A DNA stretch of 64,000 bases from NCBI RefSeq assembly GCF_001017125.1, contig NZ_JXOJ01000004.1, positions 62,001 through 126,000 of the forward strand, written 5' to 3'. Shown piece after piece: positions 56,346 to 64,000 of the stretch. Position 1 is the stretch's first letter. Each line of letters starts with the position of its first letter. The position numbers and the translations under genes are program-made. The notes beneath the pieces are model-generated. The model did not search any database. It worked only from the letters and a program-made list of their open reading frames with translations, and had not been told where the DNA came from. This stretch comes from Methanoculleus sediminis (lineage in GTDB: Archaea; Halobacteriota; Methanomicrobia; Methanomicrobiales; Methanoculleaceae).

Positions 56346-56940
56346 TTTCGCCCGCGATGAACCGGGCAACTTCTTCTTTTTCGAGCAGCGCATCGACGAC
56401 GACGAACCGCGACGGGTCGGCGGCTGCAAGGTTCAGGTAGTTCTCCTGTACCCGCTCGAGGATCGCGGCATTTTCGAAGTATTCTCTCTTTTTCTCAGGG
56501 TCGAGCCTTTTGACGGCATCCTCTATCGGCAGGACCAGGAGGAACGTCAGGTCGGGCCGGATCGACCACCCCTCGTGGATCCGGCGGAGCCACTGGAGCG
56601 GGTCGGGGAGGACGCCGTCGAGGACGACCGGCTGGTAGGCGAATCGCGAGTCGGCGTAGCGGTCTGATATGACGAGCCGTTCTTCGCCGAGAGCGGGCCG
56701 GATCACCGTATCGATATGCGCGGCGTGGTCGGCGCAGAAGAGGAGCGCCTCGGTGATCGGATCCATCCGCTCGGCAATCGCCCGCCGCACCGATTCGCCG
56801 ACCCAGGTGGCGCCGGGCTCGCGGGTGAAGAGGGGATCGAGGTCGGCGAGCAGTTCGCGGAGACGGGCAAGGAGCGTGCTCTTCCCGCTCCCGTCGATTC
56901 CTTCGATGGTGATCAGCACGGGCGTCCCCTCCGGAGCCAT
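56302..56940 (-). CDS. tmk: Thymidylate kinase
   Basis: This 212-residue protein phosphorylates dTMP to dTDP. The P-loop [15 protein letters not shown] lies near the start, followed by the REPG motif ([13 protein letters not shown]) and the DR(Y) motif in [14 protein letters not shown]. The 3' end overlaps the convergent valS gene by 44 nt, so the last 14 codons of each lie on opposite strands of the same DNA. It is downstream of and overlaps the HisA-like gene by 28 nt. Confidence 0.92.
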   Translation of the reverse strand: MAPEGTPVLITIEGIDGSGKSTLLARLRELLADLDPLFTREPGATWVGESVRRAIAERMDPITEALLFCADHAAHIDTVIRPALGEERLVISDRYADSRFAYQPVVLDGVLPDPLQWLRRIHEGWSIRPDLTFLLVLPIEDAVKRLDPEKKREYFENAAILERVQENYLNLAAADPSRFVVVDALLEKEEVARFIAGEIRAGARSSRRRPRA

Positions 56941-57593
56941 TCGAGCGGCACCGAGCCGCGGTGAACGGCGGTCGCGATGATCGCCCCGTCGAACCCGGCG
57001 TCGGCAAGAAGACGGATGTCGTCGGTCCCGGCGACCCCGCCCCCGTAGAGGAGGCGGCCGGGGTAGGACGCCCGCATCTCCTCAAGGTCTTCACGGACGA
57101 GGCCCCGTTCCGTTCCCACGGCGCCGATATTGAGGAGGATGCACCCCTCGAACGAGAGTGCCGCCGCACGGCGGAGCATCTCTGCCGGCGGGATGCCCCA
57201 GGGGAGCACCCTGCCGCCTTTGACGTCGATGCTGAGATAGCCTCTCCGGTATTCCGCGAGGCCCTCGATCGCCGTCGCGGCCGTCTCGGTGCCGACGACC
57301 GGCGTCACTCCCTCGACCGCGGCGCATTCGGCGGGCGATCGAATGCCCCGATCCAGGTAGCACCGCTCGACCATGGCGGCGCAACGCCGGACGAGGTCGT
57401 CCTGCGGCGTCCTGCCCTGGAGGCTCTCGAGGTCGGCGATGTAGAGGTACCGGGGCGCGAGAGCGGATAGGTAGGCTTCCGGTTCGGCCGAGGGCGCGAT
57501 CCCCCAGGTCAGCGGCCGGTAGCCCGCGCGGTCTCCGGACTTCCCGTGCACCACAAGGCCGCCTGCCAGATCGACTGCAAGAATCAGTTCCAT
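56913..57593 (-). CDS. HisA-like (beta/alpha)8 barrel protein
   Basis: This protein of about 226 residues is related to phosphoribosylformimino-AICAR ribonucleotide isomerase, but it lacks the full HisA phosphate-binding set. It has ILAVDLAGGLVVHGKSGDRAGYRPL at the start, YLSIDVKGGRVLPWG and RLLYGGGVAGTDDIRLLADAGFDGAIIATAVH at the end. It belongs to the archaeal HisA-related group of unknown function. ATG 57593 is preferred to 57629 because the barrel begins MELILAVDL. It starts 44 bp from, and runs away from, mfnB. Confidence 0.75.
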   Translation of the reverse strand: MELILAVDLAGGLVVHGKSGDRAGYRPLTWGIAPSAEPEAYLSALAPRYLYIADLESLQGRTPQDDLVRRCAAMVERCYLDRGIRSPAECAAVEGVTPVVGTETAATAIEGLAEYRRGYLSIDVKGGRVLPWGIPPAEMLRRAAALSFEGCILLNIGAVGTERGLVREDLEEMRASYPGRLLYGGGVAGTDDIRLLADAGFDGAIIATAVHRGSVPLEWLRRGRPC

Positions 57594-57637
57594 GTCCTCA
57601 ACGTAATCACTATTAGGGTGAAGGATCATTAATTTCT

Positions 57638-58327
57638 ATGCAATTACTCGTCAGTCCAAGCAGCATTGAGGAGGCAAGAAGCTCGCTTTCCGCTGACATC
57701 ATCGACGTGAAGAAACCCTCGGAGGGGTCGCTGGGCGCGAATTTTCCCTGGATCATCCGGGGAATCAAGGAGATCGCCGGCAAGAAGCCTGTCAGCGCTG
57801 CAATCGGGGACAATGAGTATAAACCGGGAACCGCAGCTCTTTCTGCATACGGCGCCGCGCACGCTGGTGCCGATTATATCAAAGTCGGCCTGATGTTCGA
57901 CGGGGACGACCGCGCCCGCGAGGTCATCGAGGCGGTGACCACGGCGGTGAAACGTGAGTTTCCCGAGAAATATGTGGTCATCGCAGCCTATGCCGATTTT
58001 GCGAGGATGGGCACGATCTCGCCGTTCGCGATCAGTTCTCTGGTCGCGGACGCCGGGGCCGACATCGCCATGATCGACACCGGTATTAAAGATGGGAAGA
58101 GTCTCTTTGAGTTCATGGATGAGGAGGCACTGGCCCGGTTCACCGAGCGGAATCGGGAACTCGGGTTGCAGACGGCTCTTGCCGGTTCGCTGAAGTTCGA
58201 GGACCTCGATGCCTTAAAGCGGATCGACCCCGAGATCATCGGTGTCCGGGGGATGGTCTGTGGGGGCGATCGGTCGACGGCGGTCCGGGCAGAACTGGTG
58301 GAGAAAGCAATGATGATGCTCAGGTGA
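57638..58327 (+). CDS. mfnB: (5-formylfuran-3-yl)methyl phosphate synthase, methanofuran biosynthesis
   Basis: MfnB makes the furan ring of methanofuran from two molecules of glyceraldehyde-3-phosphate. The 229-residue protein is of TIM-barrel type with Schiff-base lysine motif [19 protein letters not shown] near residue 25. It has [37 protein letters not shown] and [12 protein letters not shown]. This is strong evidence for a methanogen or close relative. It is followed by guaB, whose ribosome site overlaps its stop. Confidence 0.93.
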   Translation: MQLLVSPSSIEEARSSLSADIIDVKKPSEGSLGANFPWIIRGIKEIAGKKPVSAAIGDNEYKPGTAALSAYGAAHAGADYIKVGLMFDGDDRAREVIEAVTTAVKREFPEKYVVIAAYADFARMGTISPFAISSLVADAGADIAMIDTGIKDGKSLFEFMDEEALARFTERNRELGLQTALAGSLKFEDLDALKRIDPEIIGVRGMVCGGDRSTAVRAELVEKAMMMLR

Positions 58328-58330
58328 TGT

Positions 58331-59797
58331 ATGTACATCGAGAAGATGCAGATGGAAACAACGTTTACGTTCGACGACGTGCTGCTTGAGCCCGCCGAAT
58401 CATGGGTCGAGCCCGACGAGGCCGATGTCAGGTCGCGGTTCTCGCGCAATATTCCCCTGACTATCCCTCTCGTGAGCGCCGCCATGGATACGGTGACCGA
58501 GTCGGTGATGGCGATAACCATGGCCCGGGAGGGCGGCATCGGCGTTATTCACCGGAACATGACCCCCGATCGCGAGGTCGCCGAGGTCAGGGTTGTCAAG
58601 CAGGCCGAGGACCTGATCGAGCGCGAGGTCGTGGCGGTCGGCCCCGAGGCCACGGTCACCGACGTGGAGCGTGTCATGCGGCAGTACGGTATCGGCGGCG
58701 TGCCCGTCATCGAGAACGATAAGGTGATCGGCATCGTCAGCCGCAGGGACATCAGGGCGATCCTCCCGAAACGCGGCGAGGCGAAGATCACCGGCTACAT
58801 GACGAAGAAGCTGATCACGGCCACCGAAGATATCACGGCGGAGAACGCGCTCGAGACGATGTATGCGAACAAGGTCGAGCGCCTCCCGGTCGTGGACGGG
58901 GAAGGATGTCTGGTCGGCATCATCACGATGCGGGACATCCTCGAGAAGCGGCAGTATCCCCGCGCGAACCGCGATGCGAACGGGAAACTCCGGGTCGCCG
59001 CCGCGGTGGGCCCCTTCGACTTCAACCGGGCGATGATGCTCGTCGAGGCGGGCGCCGACGCCCTGGTGGTGGACTGCGCCCACGGCCACAACATGAACGT
59101 CGTCAAGGCGGTCGGGGAGATCAAGGCGAGCGTCGCCGTCGACGTGGTGGCCGGGAACATCGCGACGAAGCAGGCGGCCTCGGCCCTCGCCGGAACCGTC
59201 GACGGGCTGAAGGTGGGCATCGGGCCGGGCTCCATCTGTACAACAAGGATCGTCGCGGGCGTGGGCGTGCCGCAGGTCTCCGCGATCGCGAACGTCGCCG
59301 AGGTGGCGCACGGAGCCGGCGTGCCGGTGATCGCCGACGGCGGCATCCGCTACTCGGGGGACATTGCGAAGGCGGTTGCCGCGGGCGCGGACTGTATCAT
59401 GGCGGGCAGCCTCTTTGCCGGCACGGACGAGGCGCCGGGGAGGGTCACGACGATCAAGGGCCGGCGCTACAAGCAGTACCGTGGGATGGGATCGCTCGGC
59501 GTCATGAGCAGCGGCGAGTCGAGCGACCGCTACTTCCAGAAGAAGGAGTTCGGGAGAACCAAGTTCGTTCCCGAAGGCGTCGAGGGGGTCACGCCCTACG
59601 TCGGGCGGGTCTCGGACGTCATCTACCAGCTTGTCGGCGGCCTGAAGTCCGCCATGGGTTACACGGGTTCAAAGACGATAGCGGATCTGAAGAGGAACGG
59701 CAGATTCCTCAGGATCACGCCTGCGGGGTATGGCGAGAGCCACCCGCACAACATCATGATCACCGACGAGGCGCCGAACTACCGCCTCTTCGAGTGA
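58331..59797 (+). CDS. guaB: Inosine-5'-monophosphate dehydrogenase
   Basis: This 488-residue enzyme oxidises IMP to XMP, the committed step of GMP synthesis. The TIM barrel is split by a CBS pair (about residues 95-215, with [12 protein letters not shown] and [12 protein letters not shown]). The catalytic cysteine is in [15 protein letters not shown], and the flap carries [21 protein letters not shown]. It has AGGTGA over the mfnB stop as ribosome site, so it is coupled to mfnB. Confidence 0.95.
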   Translation: MYIEKMQMETTFTFDDVLLEPAESWVEPDEADVRSRFSRNIPLTIPLVSAAMDTVTESVMAITMAREGGIGVIHRNMTPDREVAEVRVVKQAEDLIEREVVAVGPEATVTDVERVMRQYGIGGVPVIENDKVIGIVSRRDIRAILPKRGEAKITGYMTKKLITATEDITAENALETMYANKVERLPVVDGEGCLVGIITMRDILEKRQYPRANRDANGKLRVAAAVGPFDFNRAMMLVEAGADALVVDCAHGHNMNVVKAVGEIKASVAVDVVAGNIATKQAASALAGTVDGLKVGIGPGSICTTRIVAGVGVPQVSAIANVAEVAHGAGVPVIADGGIRYSGDIAKAVAAGADCIMAGSLFAGTDEAPGRVTTIKGRRYKQYRGMGSLGVMSSGESSDRYFQKKEFGRTKFVPEGVEGVTPYVGRVSDVIYQLVGGLKSAMGYTGSKTIADLKRNGRFLRITPAGYGESHPHNIMITDEAPNYRLFE

Positions 59798-59834
59798 TAC
59801 TTTTTTATGTCGGAATCACTAACATTTAGTAAAC

Positions 59835-60458
59835 ATGCTCGAGGGCAGTGAGGTTTCCCGTCTCCTCGATATCCTGGGAAACCGGAACCGGCGGCGAATA
59901 ATACAACTGCTGAGACAGAAACCGTGTTTTGTGACTGAGATCTCCGAGCGCCTGGTGCTCAGTCCGAAAGCGGTGATAGAGCACCTGCAGTTGATGGAGC
60001 GCGAACAGCTCCTCGTATCCTTCCAGGACGAACGCAGGCGAAAGTATTACTATCTCTCGCATGACATCAATGTCATCGTAAACCTGCAGAAGCAGGACGG
60101 GGTTACGCTTCCCTCCGTTGAAGAGAACCAGAGAACACGATTTGCAAGAAACCTCGAGGCATTCCGGAGGATGGTTCGGGCTCGCGACGAACTGCTGGAT
60201 AACCTCGAACAACTGGAGCGGGAGATCGAATCGAGGTTCGCCGAGGTCATGCGCATGCGGGGGAGTTTCGTCACCGACGACGGGGACCTGGAGATCATCC
60301 TCGCGCTCTCCCATGCCGACCTGCGCCTCGCGGAACTCGAGGAAGTGAGCAGCCTGTCCACGGATGAGCTGAAACAGAGACTGAGCAACCTCATGCACAC
60401 GGGGGTTGTCGAGCGAATCAACGACCGATACCGGATACGTGGTACACATGGCGAATAA
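59835..60458 (+). CDS. ArsR-like winged-helix transcription regulator
   Basis: This 207-residue protein has an N-terminal winged helix: ILGNRNRRRIIQLLRQKPCFVTEISERLVLSPKAVIEHLQLME and a beta-wing KYYYLSHDIN. A coiled-coil stretch (DELLDNLEQLEREIESRFAEV) and a second small domain follow. The form is common in Methanomicrobiales and may bind DNA as a dimer. The effector is not obvious. It overlaps the next gene by 11 nt. Confidence 0.82.
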   Translation: MLEGSEVSRLLDILGNRNRRRIIQLLRQKPCFVTEISERLVLSPKAVIEHLQLMEREQLLVSFQDERRRKYYYLSHDINVIVNLQKQDGVTLPSVEENQRTRFARNLEAFRRMVRARDELLDNLEQLEREIESRFAEVMRMRGSFVTDDGDLEIILALSHADLRLAELEEVSSLSTDELKQRLSNLMHTGVVERINDRYRIRGTHGE

Positions 60459-60867
60459 CCCATACGACGAAATGTTTCGAGACATCGCGCGGCTGATGGA
60501 GAAGATCTTAAGCGAGATGCCCGCCCACGACCCGAAGATCATCGGGTTCACCATCATCGGCGGACTGCCCGAGGGGGCTCCCTATCCCGATTTCGCCGAA
60601 GACGAGGATGGAGAGTCCGATGTCGAGGTGGTCGAAGGGGACGACTGCATCTATATCACCGCGGTGGCGGATGCCCGGGCGGACGGTGCCCCATACGTCA
60701 CGTTTCAGGAAGACTCCGTGACCCTCTGCACCGGGGGTGACGAGGAGACGGTCATCGATCTCGACTGCGAGATCGATATACTGCACAGTTTCTACAACGT
60801 GCAGCACGGCGTGATCGATGCCGTCTGCCGGAAGAAGAGCGCACCGGGCGAGGTCGCCCGGTCCTGA
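60448..60867 (+). CDS. Hsp20-like small protein
   Basis: This 139-residue protein starts MANNPYDEMFRDIARLMEKILSEM. Its architecture parallels the Hsp20 protein at 63412: a short amphipathic N-terminal helix that ends in a MEK/MKR motif, a GFTIIGG linker, an acidic spacer, and a beta-rich domain (CIYITAVADARADGAPYVTFQEDSVTLCTG). The beta domain is divergent from the alpha-crystallin consensus and lacks a clear terminal I-x-I. It is translated with the ArsR-like regulator. Small heat-shock function is an inference. Confidence 0.5.
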   Translation: MANNPYDEMFRDIARLMEKILSEMPAHDPKIIGFTIIGGLPEGAPYPDFAEDEDGESDVEVVEGDDCIYITAVADARADGAPYVTFQEDSVTLCTGGDEETVIDLDCEIDILHSFYNVQHGVIDAVCRKKSAPGEVARS

Positions 60868-60954
60868 ACCGTCTTCACTCTTTTACAGCGGGTTCTGGCC
60901 CTCGGAATAGCCTTCCGGCTGAAACCGCTTGGAGATGTCTGAAAAAAAGATGCG

Positions 60955-61296
60955 TTACTCCTGATACTCTTCAAGAGCAAGCTGGTACATCCAGTCGAGA
61001 AGGAGTGCGCACTCTTCCGGGGTGCACTCCTGATCGCAGCCGATGCACGGGAGAACCTCTCCTCCTGCAAGGATGATGCAGGGATCGATTGCGCGTTTCT
61101 TCGCGCGCAGAAGATAGGTCTTGATGCCGTCGCTACGGAACTCGATGCGTTCGATCAACCCGGCATCAAGCAGCCGCTTCACGATCCTCGAGCACTTCCT
61201 GCTGTCGATATCGAGAAGTTTCCAGAGTTCGCTCTGGAGAACCCCCTGACGATGGGACTGGATAACCTTGAGTGCTTCTTCCTCCTGGTCAGACAT
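60955..61296 (-). CDS. Winged-helix regulator with C-terminal cysteine cluster
   Basis: This 113-residue protein has an MarR/Lrp-like HTH (HRQGVLQSELWKLLDIDSRKCSRIVKRLLDAGLIER). It ends in a cluster PCIGCDQECTPEEC (C-x2-C-x3-C-x4-C) that could bind Zn or a redox-sensitive Fe-S cluster. Such regulators of about 110 residues occur in methanogens. It lies 5 nt downstream of the Lsm gene and is probably in the same transcript. Confidence 0.75.
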   Translation of the reverse strand: MSDQEEEALKVIQSHRQGVLQSELWKLLDIDSRKCSRIVKRLLDAGLIERIEFRSDGIKTYLLRAKKRAIDPCIILAGGEVLPCIGCDQECTPEECALLLDWMYQLALEEYQE

Positions 61297-61301
61297 GGCT
61301 A

Positions 61302-61538
61302 TCAGAGCAGGGGCGCAATGGTCAGGATATTGTTGCCGCGGATGACGACGGTCCCGAGGGTGCGGCCCCGCTGTTCCCCGGTATACTCGGTGGTCTCGTC
61401 CATATGCAGATTCAGGTGTTCATCCACCGCCACGAGCCGTCCCTGGAGTTTCCTGCCGTCATCCTTGATCTCAACGGTGATTTTAGAGTCTACGAGCGAA
61501 AAAACCTTCTTTACAGGGAGTACGATACCATTCACCAT
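61302..61538 (-). CDS. Lsm/Sm-like archaeal RNA-binding protein
   Basis: This 78-residue SmAP forms hexa- or heptameric rings that bind U-rich RNA. Sm1 is seen in GRLVAVDEHLNLHMDET and Sm2 in LGTVVIRGNNILTI. The ATG lies near a TATA-like CTTAAT element about 30 bp upstream, and the mRNA is possibly leaderless. It precedes the HTH gene by 5 nt. Confidence 0.9.
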   Translation of the reverse strand: MVNGIVLPVKKVFSLVDSKITVEIKDDGRKLQGRLVAVDEHLNLHMDETTEYTGEQRGRTLGTVVIRGNNILTIAPLL

Positions 61539-61580
61539 CTGTTCTTATATGGTTATGTTCATGCATTAAGTTTTCCTATT

Positions 61581-61754
61581 ACCGACTACCAACCGCCTTT
61601 GGCGGTCGGTAGGAGGTGCGGCCCCGTTAGGTGGCGTTACCGACTACCAACCGCCTTTGGCGGTCGGTAGGAGGTGCGGCCCCGTTAGGTGGCGTTACCG
61701 ACTACCGACCGCCTCCGGCGGTCGATGGGAGGTGCGGCCCCGTTAGGTGACGCT
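61581..61754 (+). repeat. Three tandem copies of a 58-bp unit
   Basis: Units start at 61581, 61639 and 61697, spaced exactly 58 bp. Each contains an inverted repeat (CTACCAACCGCC-TTT-GGCGGTCGGTAG in the first two) followed by AGGAGGTGCGGCCCC, which includes the anti-16S complement GGAGGTG. The third unit has changed both the loop and the right arm, and a degraded fourth start is seen at about 61755. The repeat lies in the gap between Lsm (start 61538) and fbp (end 61865); no other function is visible in 61539-61864. Confidence 0.8.
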
Positions 61755-61864
61755 GCCGGCTGGCGACCGGGTACCGAAAGGCATCATCGGGTGCGGCCGG
61801 AACATCTACGAACAACGGAAAACCGGTGAACCGCCGCGGGCAACCGCTGGCAATAAAAAAAAGT

Positions 61865-62962
61865 TTACTCGGGAAGGTTTTCCCAGCGGTCCTTGAACTT
61901 CTTCTCGACGCCCGGGAGGGTGGTGTACTCCATCTCCTCGAGCGAGAGGCGGTGCGGTTCGAACGGCCCGTGAGCCCGGAGCGCGCTGGAGAGCTCGCAG
62001 CACTGGTCGCGGACGCGGTTGAACGCCGGGTCGTCGAACATGTCTGCAGGGCCGATCAGCTTCCCGTTGCAGACCTGGAACCCGAGGCAGATGACCCGGG
62101 GCGGTCCGTCGAACTGGGTGCAGTTTGCGTCGCAGACGCCGACGGGCATGAACGGTCCGTGGTGCGAGCCCCGCATCCAGCCGGCCACAAGGATGGGCGT
62201 CCTGAAGGGGTCGATGACCTCGCCTACCGCCGGGAATCCGCTCTGTGCCCGAACAATCATGACCGGGTCGTCTTTACCGACGTACCGCCCGGCCATCAGG
62301 TTCAGCCGCTGGGTGCTGGTGGACGCCCCGATCGTGCCGTCCCTCTTCCAGACGTACTTGATGACGTAGCGGCTCGGCGCTCCGATATAGGCAAGGAGAC
62401 TGTAGGACTCTTCTGGCGTGTTGAAGAGGATCTTGCGCTTCTCTATGACGTCGTGAACCTCGAAGGTGAATCCCTCGTGCAGCGACGGGTCGATGACGAG
62501 GCCGGACGTGCTGAAGGGGTCGGCGAACATCTTGTAGAGGAAGTAGTTCCACGCCCCCGGCTCGGTCTTGTCGGCCATGAAGATCAGGACCGGATCGGAG
62601 CCCCGCTCTTCGAACTCCATCTCGGCGACACCGGGTCCCATCCCCTTGACGTTGCCGCTGAACGCATCTCCGAGCAGGTCCTGGCCGGCGCCGTAGAGTT
62701 TCATCTCCTTGGCGAGTTCGGCGCCCTCCATGAAGATGTCCCACGCCAGCTTGTGGATCTCTTCGTTGTCCTCCCCTTTGGTGTGCGTCATGATCAGCTC
62801 GAGATCGTCGCCGCAGTGGGTGACGTACGAGTCGATGAGGATGCTTCCTTCCGCTTCCTTGAGTCTCCGGGCGGCCACCTCGAGGATCTTCGGGTGGGTT
62901 CGGGAGTGCCCCGGGAAACTGCCTATATCTGCTTTAATTACGGACACGGTGGTCTTAACCAT
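61865..62962 (-). CDS. fbp: Bifunctional fructose-1,6-bisphosphate aldolase/phosphatase
   Basis: This archaeal class V enzyme of 365 residues makes fructose-6-phosphate from triose phosphates in one active site. It has SVIKADIGSFPGH at the start (metal ligands), THCGDDLELIMTH, the Schiff-base lysine segment RYVGKDDPVMIVRAQSG, and GWMRGSHHGPFMPV near the end. A ribosome site GGTGAT lies just before ATG 62962, and a TATA near 63020-63029 (minus strand ACATATACAG) is likely the promoter. It is the main gluconeogenic FBPase in autotrophic archaea. Confidence 0.95.
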   Translation of the reverse strand: MVKTTVSVIKADIGSFPGHSRTHPKILEVAARRLKEAEGSILIDSYVTHCGDDLELIMTHTKGEDNEEIHKLAWDIFMEGAELAKEMKLYGAGQDLLGDAFSGNVKGMGPGVAEMEFEERGSDPVLIFMADKTEPGAWNYFLYKMFADPFSTSGLVIDPSLHEGFTFEVHDVIEKRKILFNTPEESYSLLAYIGAPSRYVIKYVWKRDGTIGASTSTQRLNLMAGRYVGKDDPVMIVRAQSGFPAVGEVIDPFRTPILVAGWMRGSHHGPFMPVGVCDANCTQFDGPPRVICLGFQVCNGKLIGPADMFDDPAFNRVRDQCCELSSALRAHGPFEPHRLSLEEMEYTTLPGVEKKFKDRWENLPE

Positions 62963-63411
62963 ATAATCACCACTACCTGGACGGGCGTAGCCCTTACGAC
63001 TAGTAGATAGGTATTACTGTATATGTAGGTGTTGTTGCCTTGAAAAAAGGTTGGCTGCGGCAATCTGTCTCGGGGTCCGTCCTTCCCGGCGATCCTTCGC
63101 GGCGGATGCGCCCGAAGAGGATGCCGGCGCTATTATGTTGCTGTTTGCTCTTTATGTCGTTTCTCGCTGTTTTCCTGACAATCGGGCCATTGTAATGGAC
63201 GGAATTTCTGAAAATTACGCAAGGCAGCCACGGTGGCGCTCGCGCGTCCTCCCGGGGAGGGTTTGACGGAACGGCGCCGTGAAATGGGGCGAAGCGAGAT
63301 GAATACGGGTAGCGGAGGGCAACCTGCCGGCTCCTTCACGTGCGGATGCCGCTGTCGGCGAAAAGTATTGCGGCGCTGCCGGGGAGCCGGGCCGGCAGGC
63401 GCTCCGACGTA
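62963..63411. other. 449-bp intergenic region
   Basis: It holds the fbp promoter near 63020 and a GC-rich inverted repeat (CCTGCCGG at about 63329 with CCGGCAGG at about 63393). The short frames on both strands look non-coding. I see no RNA gene. Confidence 0.4.
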
Positions 63412-63864
63412 TCAGTCGATCCTGATCGACTTGCCCCGCGAGAATTTGACTTCCAGGACGCCGTGCTTGTACCTCGACTGCATGGAGTCGGCGTCCACGG
63501 CCGGTATCTCCACCGAAGTCAGCTGATTGCCGCCGGCAATGATCGTCAGCGTCCCGTTGATGAGTGACAGGTGAATGTTCTCCTTCTCGGCGCCCGGGAG
63601 ATCGATCGCCACCGTCACGTCGTCATCGGTCGTATACATCTCTGCTATCGGCTCGATGGTCCCCTCGGAGGAGGGTTCTTTCGGCTCTGCTACGGGAGCC
63701 GCTTCCGCTGCCGGGATCTCGGCCTTTCCGGCGTCGTGAAGGACGATCTTGAATCCGTAGGCAAACGGCCTGTTCTGATCTCCCTGCTCTTTGAGCCCCT
63801 GCTCCATGAGGCGTTTCATCAGTTCGTTGAGTTGCTCGAAGATGTCTGCTGGGCTGTCACTCAT
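63412..63864 (-). CDS. Hsp20/alpha-crystallin family protein
   Basis: This protein of about 150 residues has an N-terminal helix (IFEQLNELMKRLMEQGLKEQ), an acidic Pro/Ala/Glu linker, and a C-terminal alpha-crystallin-type domain with DDDVTVAIDLPGAEKENIHL, SLINGTLTIIAG and GVLEVKFSRGKSIRID. It probably acts as a chaperone. ATG 63864 is preferred to earlier starts. The N-terminal design matches that of the protein at 60448. Confidence 0.78.
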   Translation of the reverse strand: MSDSPADIFEQLNELMKRLMEQGLKEQGDQNRPFAYGFKIVLHDAGKAEIPAAEAAPVAEPKEPSSEGTIEPIAEMYTTDDDVTVAIDLPGAEKENIHLSLINGTLTIIAGGNQLTSVEIPAVDADSMQSRYKHGVLEVKFSRGKSIRID

Positions 63865-63914
63865 GTGCATCACGTTGTTTCTATCCCTGTTGGCGGGGGC
63901 CGGATGCCCCCGGA

Positions 63915-63944
63915 GGGAGCGCCTCACGGGCAGGGGGCGCTCCC
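63915..63944. terminator. Strong hairpin between two minus-strand genes
   Basis: A perfect 9-bp stem GGGAGCGCC/GGCGCTCCC with a 12-nt loop lies just after the stop codon at 63946-63948 on the minus strand. It probably terminates or stabilises the upstream gene's mRNA. Confidence 0.5.
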
Positions 63945-63945
63945 G

Positions 63946-64000
63946 TCAGAACGCCATGCCCGTCTGGGGCAGCGGGCGTTCCATTTTGGCCTTCAACTCC
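63946..64000 (-). CDS. C-terminal fragment of a gene cut by the window end
   Basis: The minus strand reads ELKAKMERPLPQTGMAF then TGA, an open frame running off the window end. The family cannot be told from 17 residues. The stop is immediately followed by a strong hairpin, which supports a real gene end. Confidence 0.35.
   Translation of the reverse strand, partial: ELKAKMERPLPQTGMAF

Noticed and set aside
61581-61754. Possible CRISPR array
   Set aside because: Units are directly abutting and identical throughout, with no unique spacers, and no cas genes are near.
63051-63266. Short plus-strand frames in the fbp-Hsp20 gap
   Set aside because: No family motifs or ribosome sites; they cross the likely fbp promoter and a GC-rich inverted repeat.

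Overview
The window reads as chromosomal DNA of a high-GC methanogenic euryarchaeon, most likely order Methanomicrobiales and probably Methanoculleus or a near relative (inference; no rRNA or tRNA lies here to confirm it). The evidence is a two-step cysteine-tRNA enzyme (SepCysS), a methanofuran enzyme (MfnB), topoisomerase VI, the Mre11-Rad50-NurA-HerA set, archaeal NMN adenylyltransferase, bifunctional FBP aldolase/phosphatase, an Lsm protein, archaeal TATA boxes and GGAGGTG-type ribosome binding sites.

Region 1 (1-13434) is housekeeping: the end of a formate/nitrite-type channel, a membrane-anchored OB-fold protein, the minus-strand mre11-rad50-nurA-herA operon, a small SepCysE-like ORF coupled to pscS, thiI with larE, and a coupled pair of archaeal conserved genes (DUF2150- and DUF5814-like).

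Region 2 (13549-37392) is a cell-surface glycan island, with visibly lower GC in several blocks. It holds a flippase, a UDP-sugar set (Gfo/Idh/MocA oxidoreductase, wecC, two wecB paralogues), several GT4 and GT2 glycosyltransferases and a GT-C type membrane protein. It also has two unusual modules. One is a teichoic-acid-like set: a GpsA-type glycerol-3-phosphate dehydrogenase, a nucleotidyltransferase and a TagF-like glycerophosphotransferase. The other is a four-gene overlapping operon (polysaccharide deacetylase, ATP-grasp ligase, PHP phosphoesterase, glycosyltransferase). The island carries decay marks: a frameshifted glycosyltransferase tail, a broken IS5-type transposase and a truncated ORF remnant. 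A broken PEGA-domain gene lies just beyond it.

Region 3 (38163-64000) returns to housekeeping: a membrane protein-hisS-top6B-top6A operon, larB-nadM, a coiled-coil/membrane/MATE run, a YchF-type GTPase, a DUF92 protein, valS, tmk, a HisA-like protein divergent from mfnB-guaB, an ArsR-like regulator with an Hsp20-like protein, an HTH protein with a cysteine cluster next to Lsm, FBP aldolase/phosphatase, and a second Hsp20-like protein.

The most striking non-coding feature is a repeat family. Two copies (about 47793-48205 and 51703-52257) are long hairpin arrays with matching ends, and a third copy (9602-9664) has both ends joined with no interior. All three lie between convergent genes. A separate three-unit 58-bp tandem repeat lies at 61581-61754. 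I saw no CRISPR array, rRNA or tRNA.
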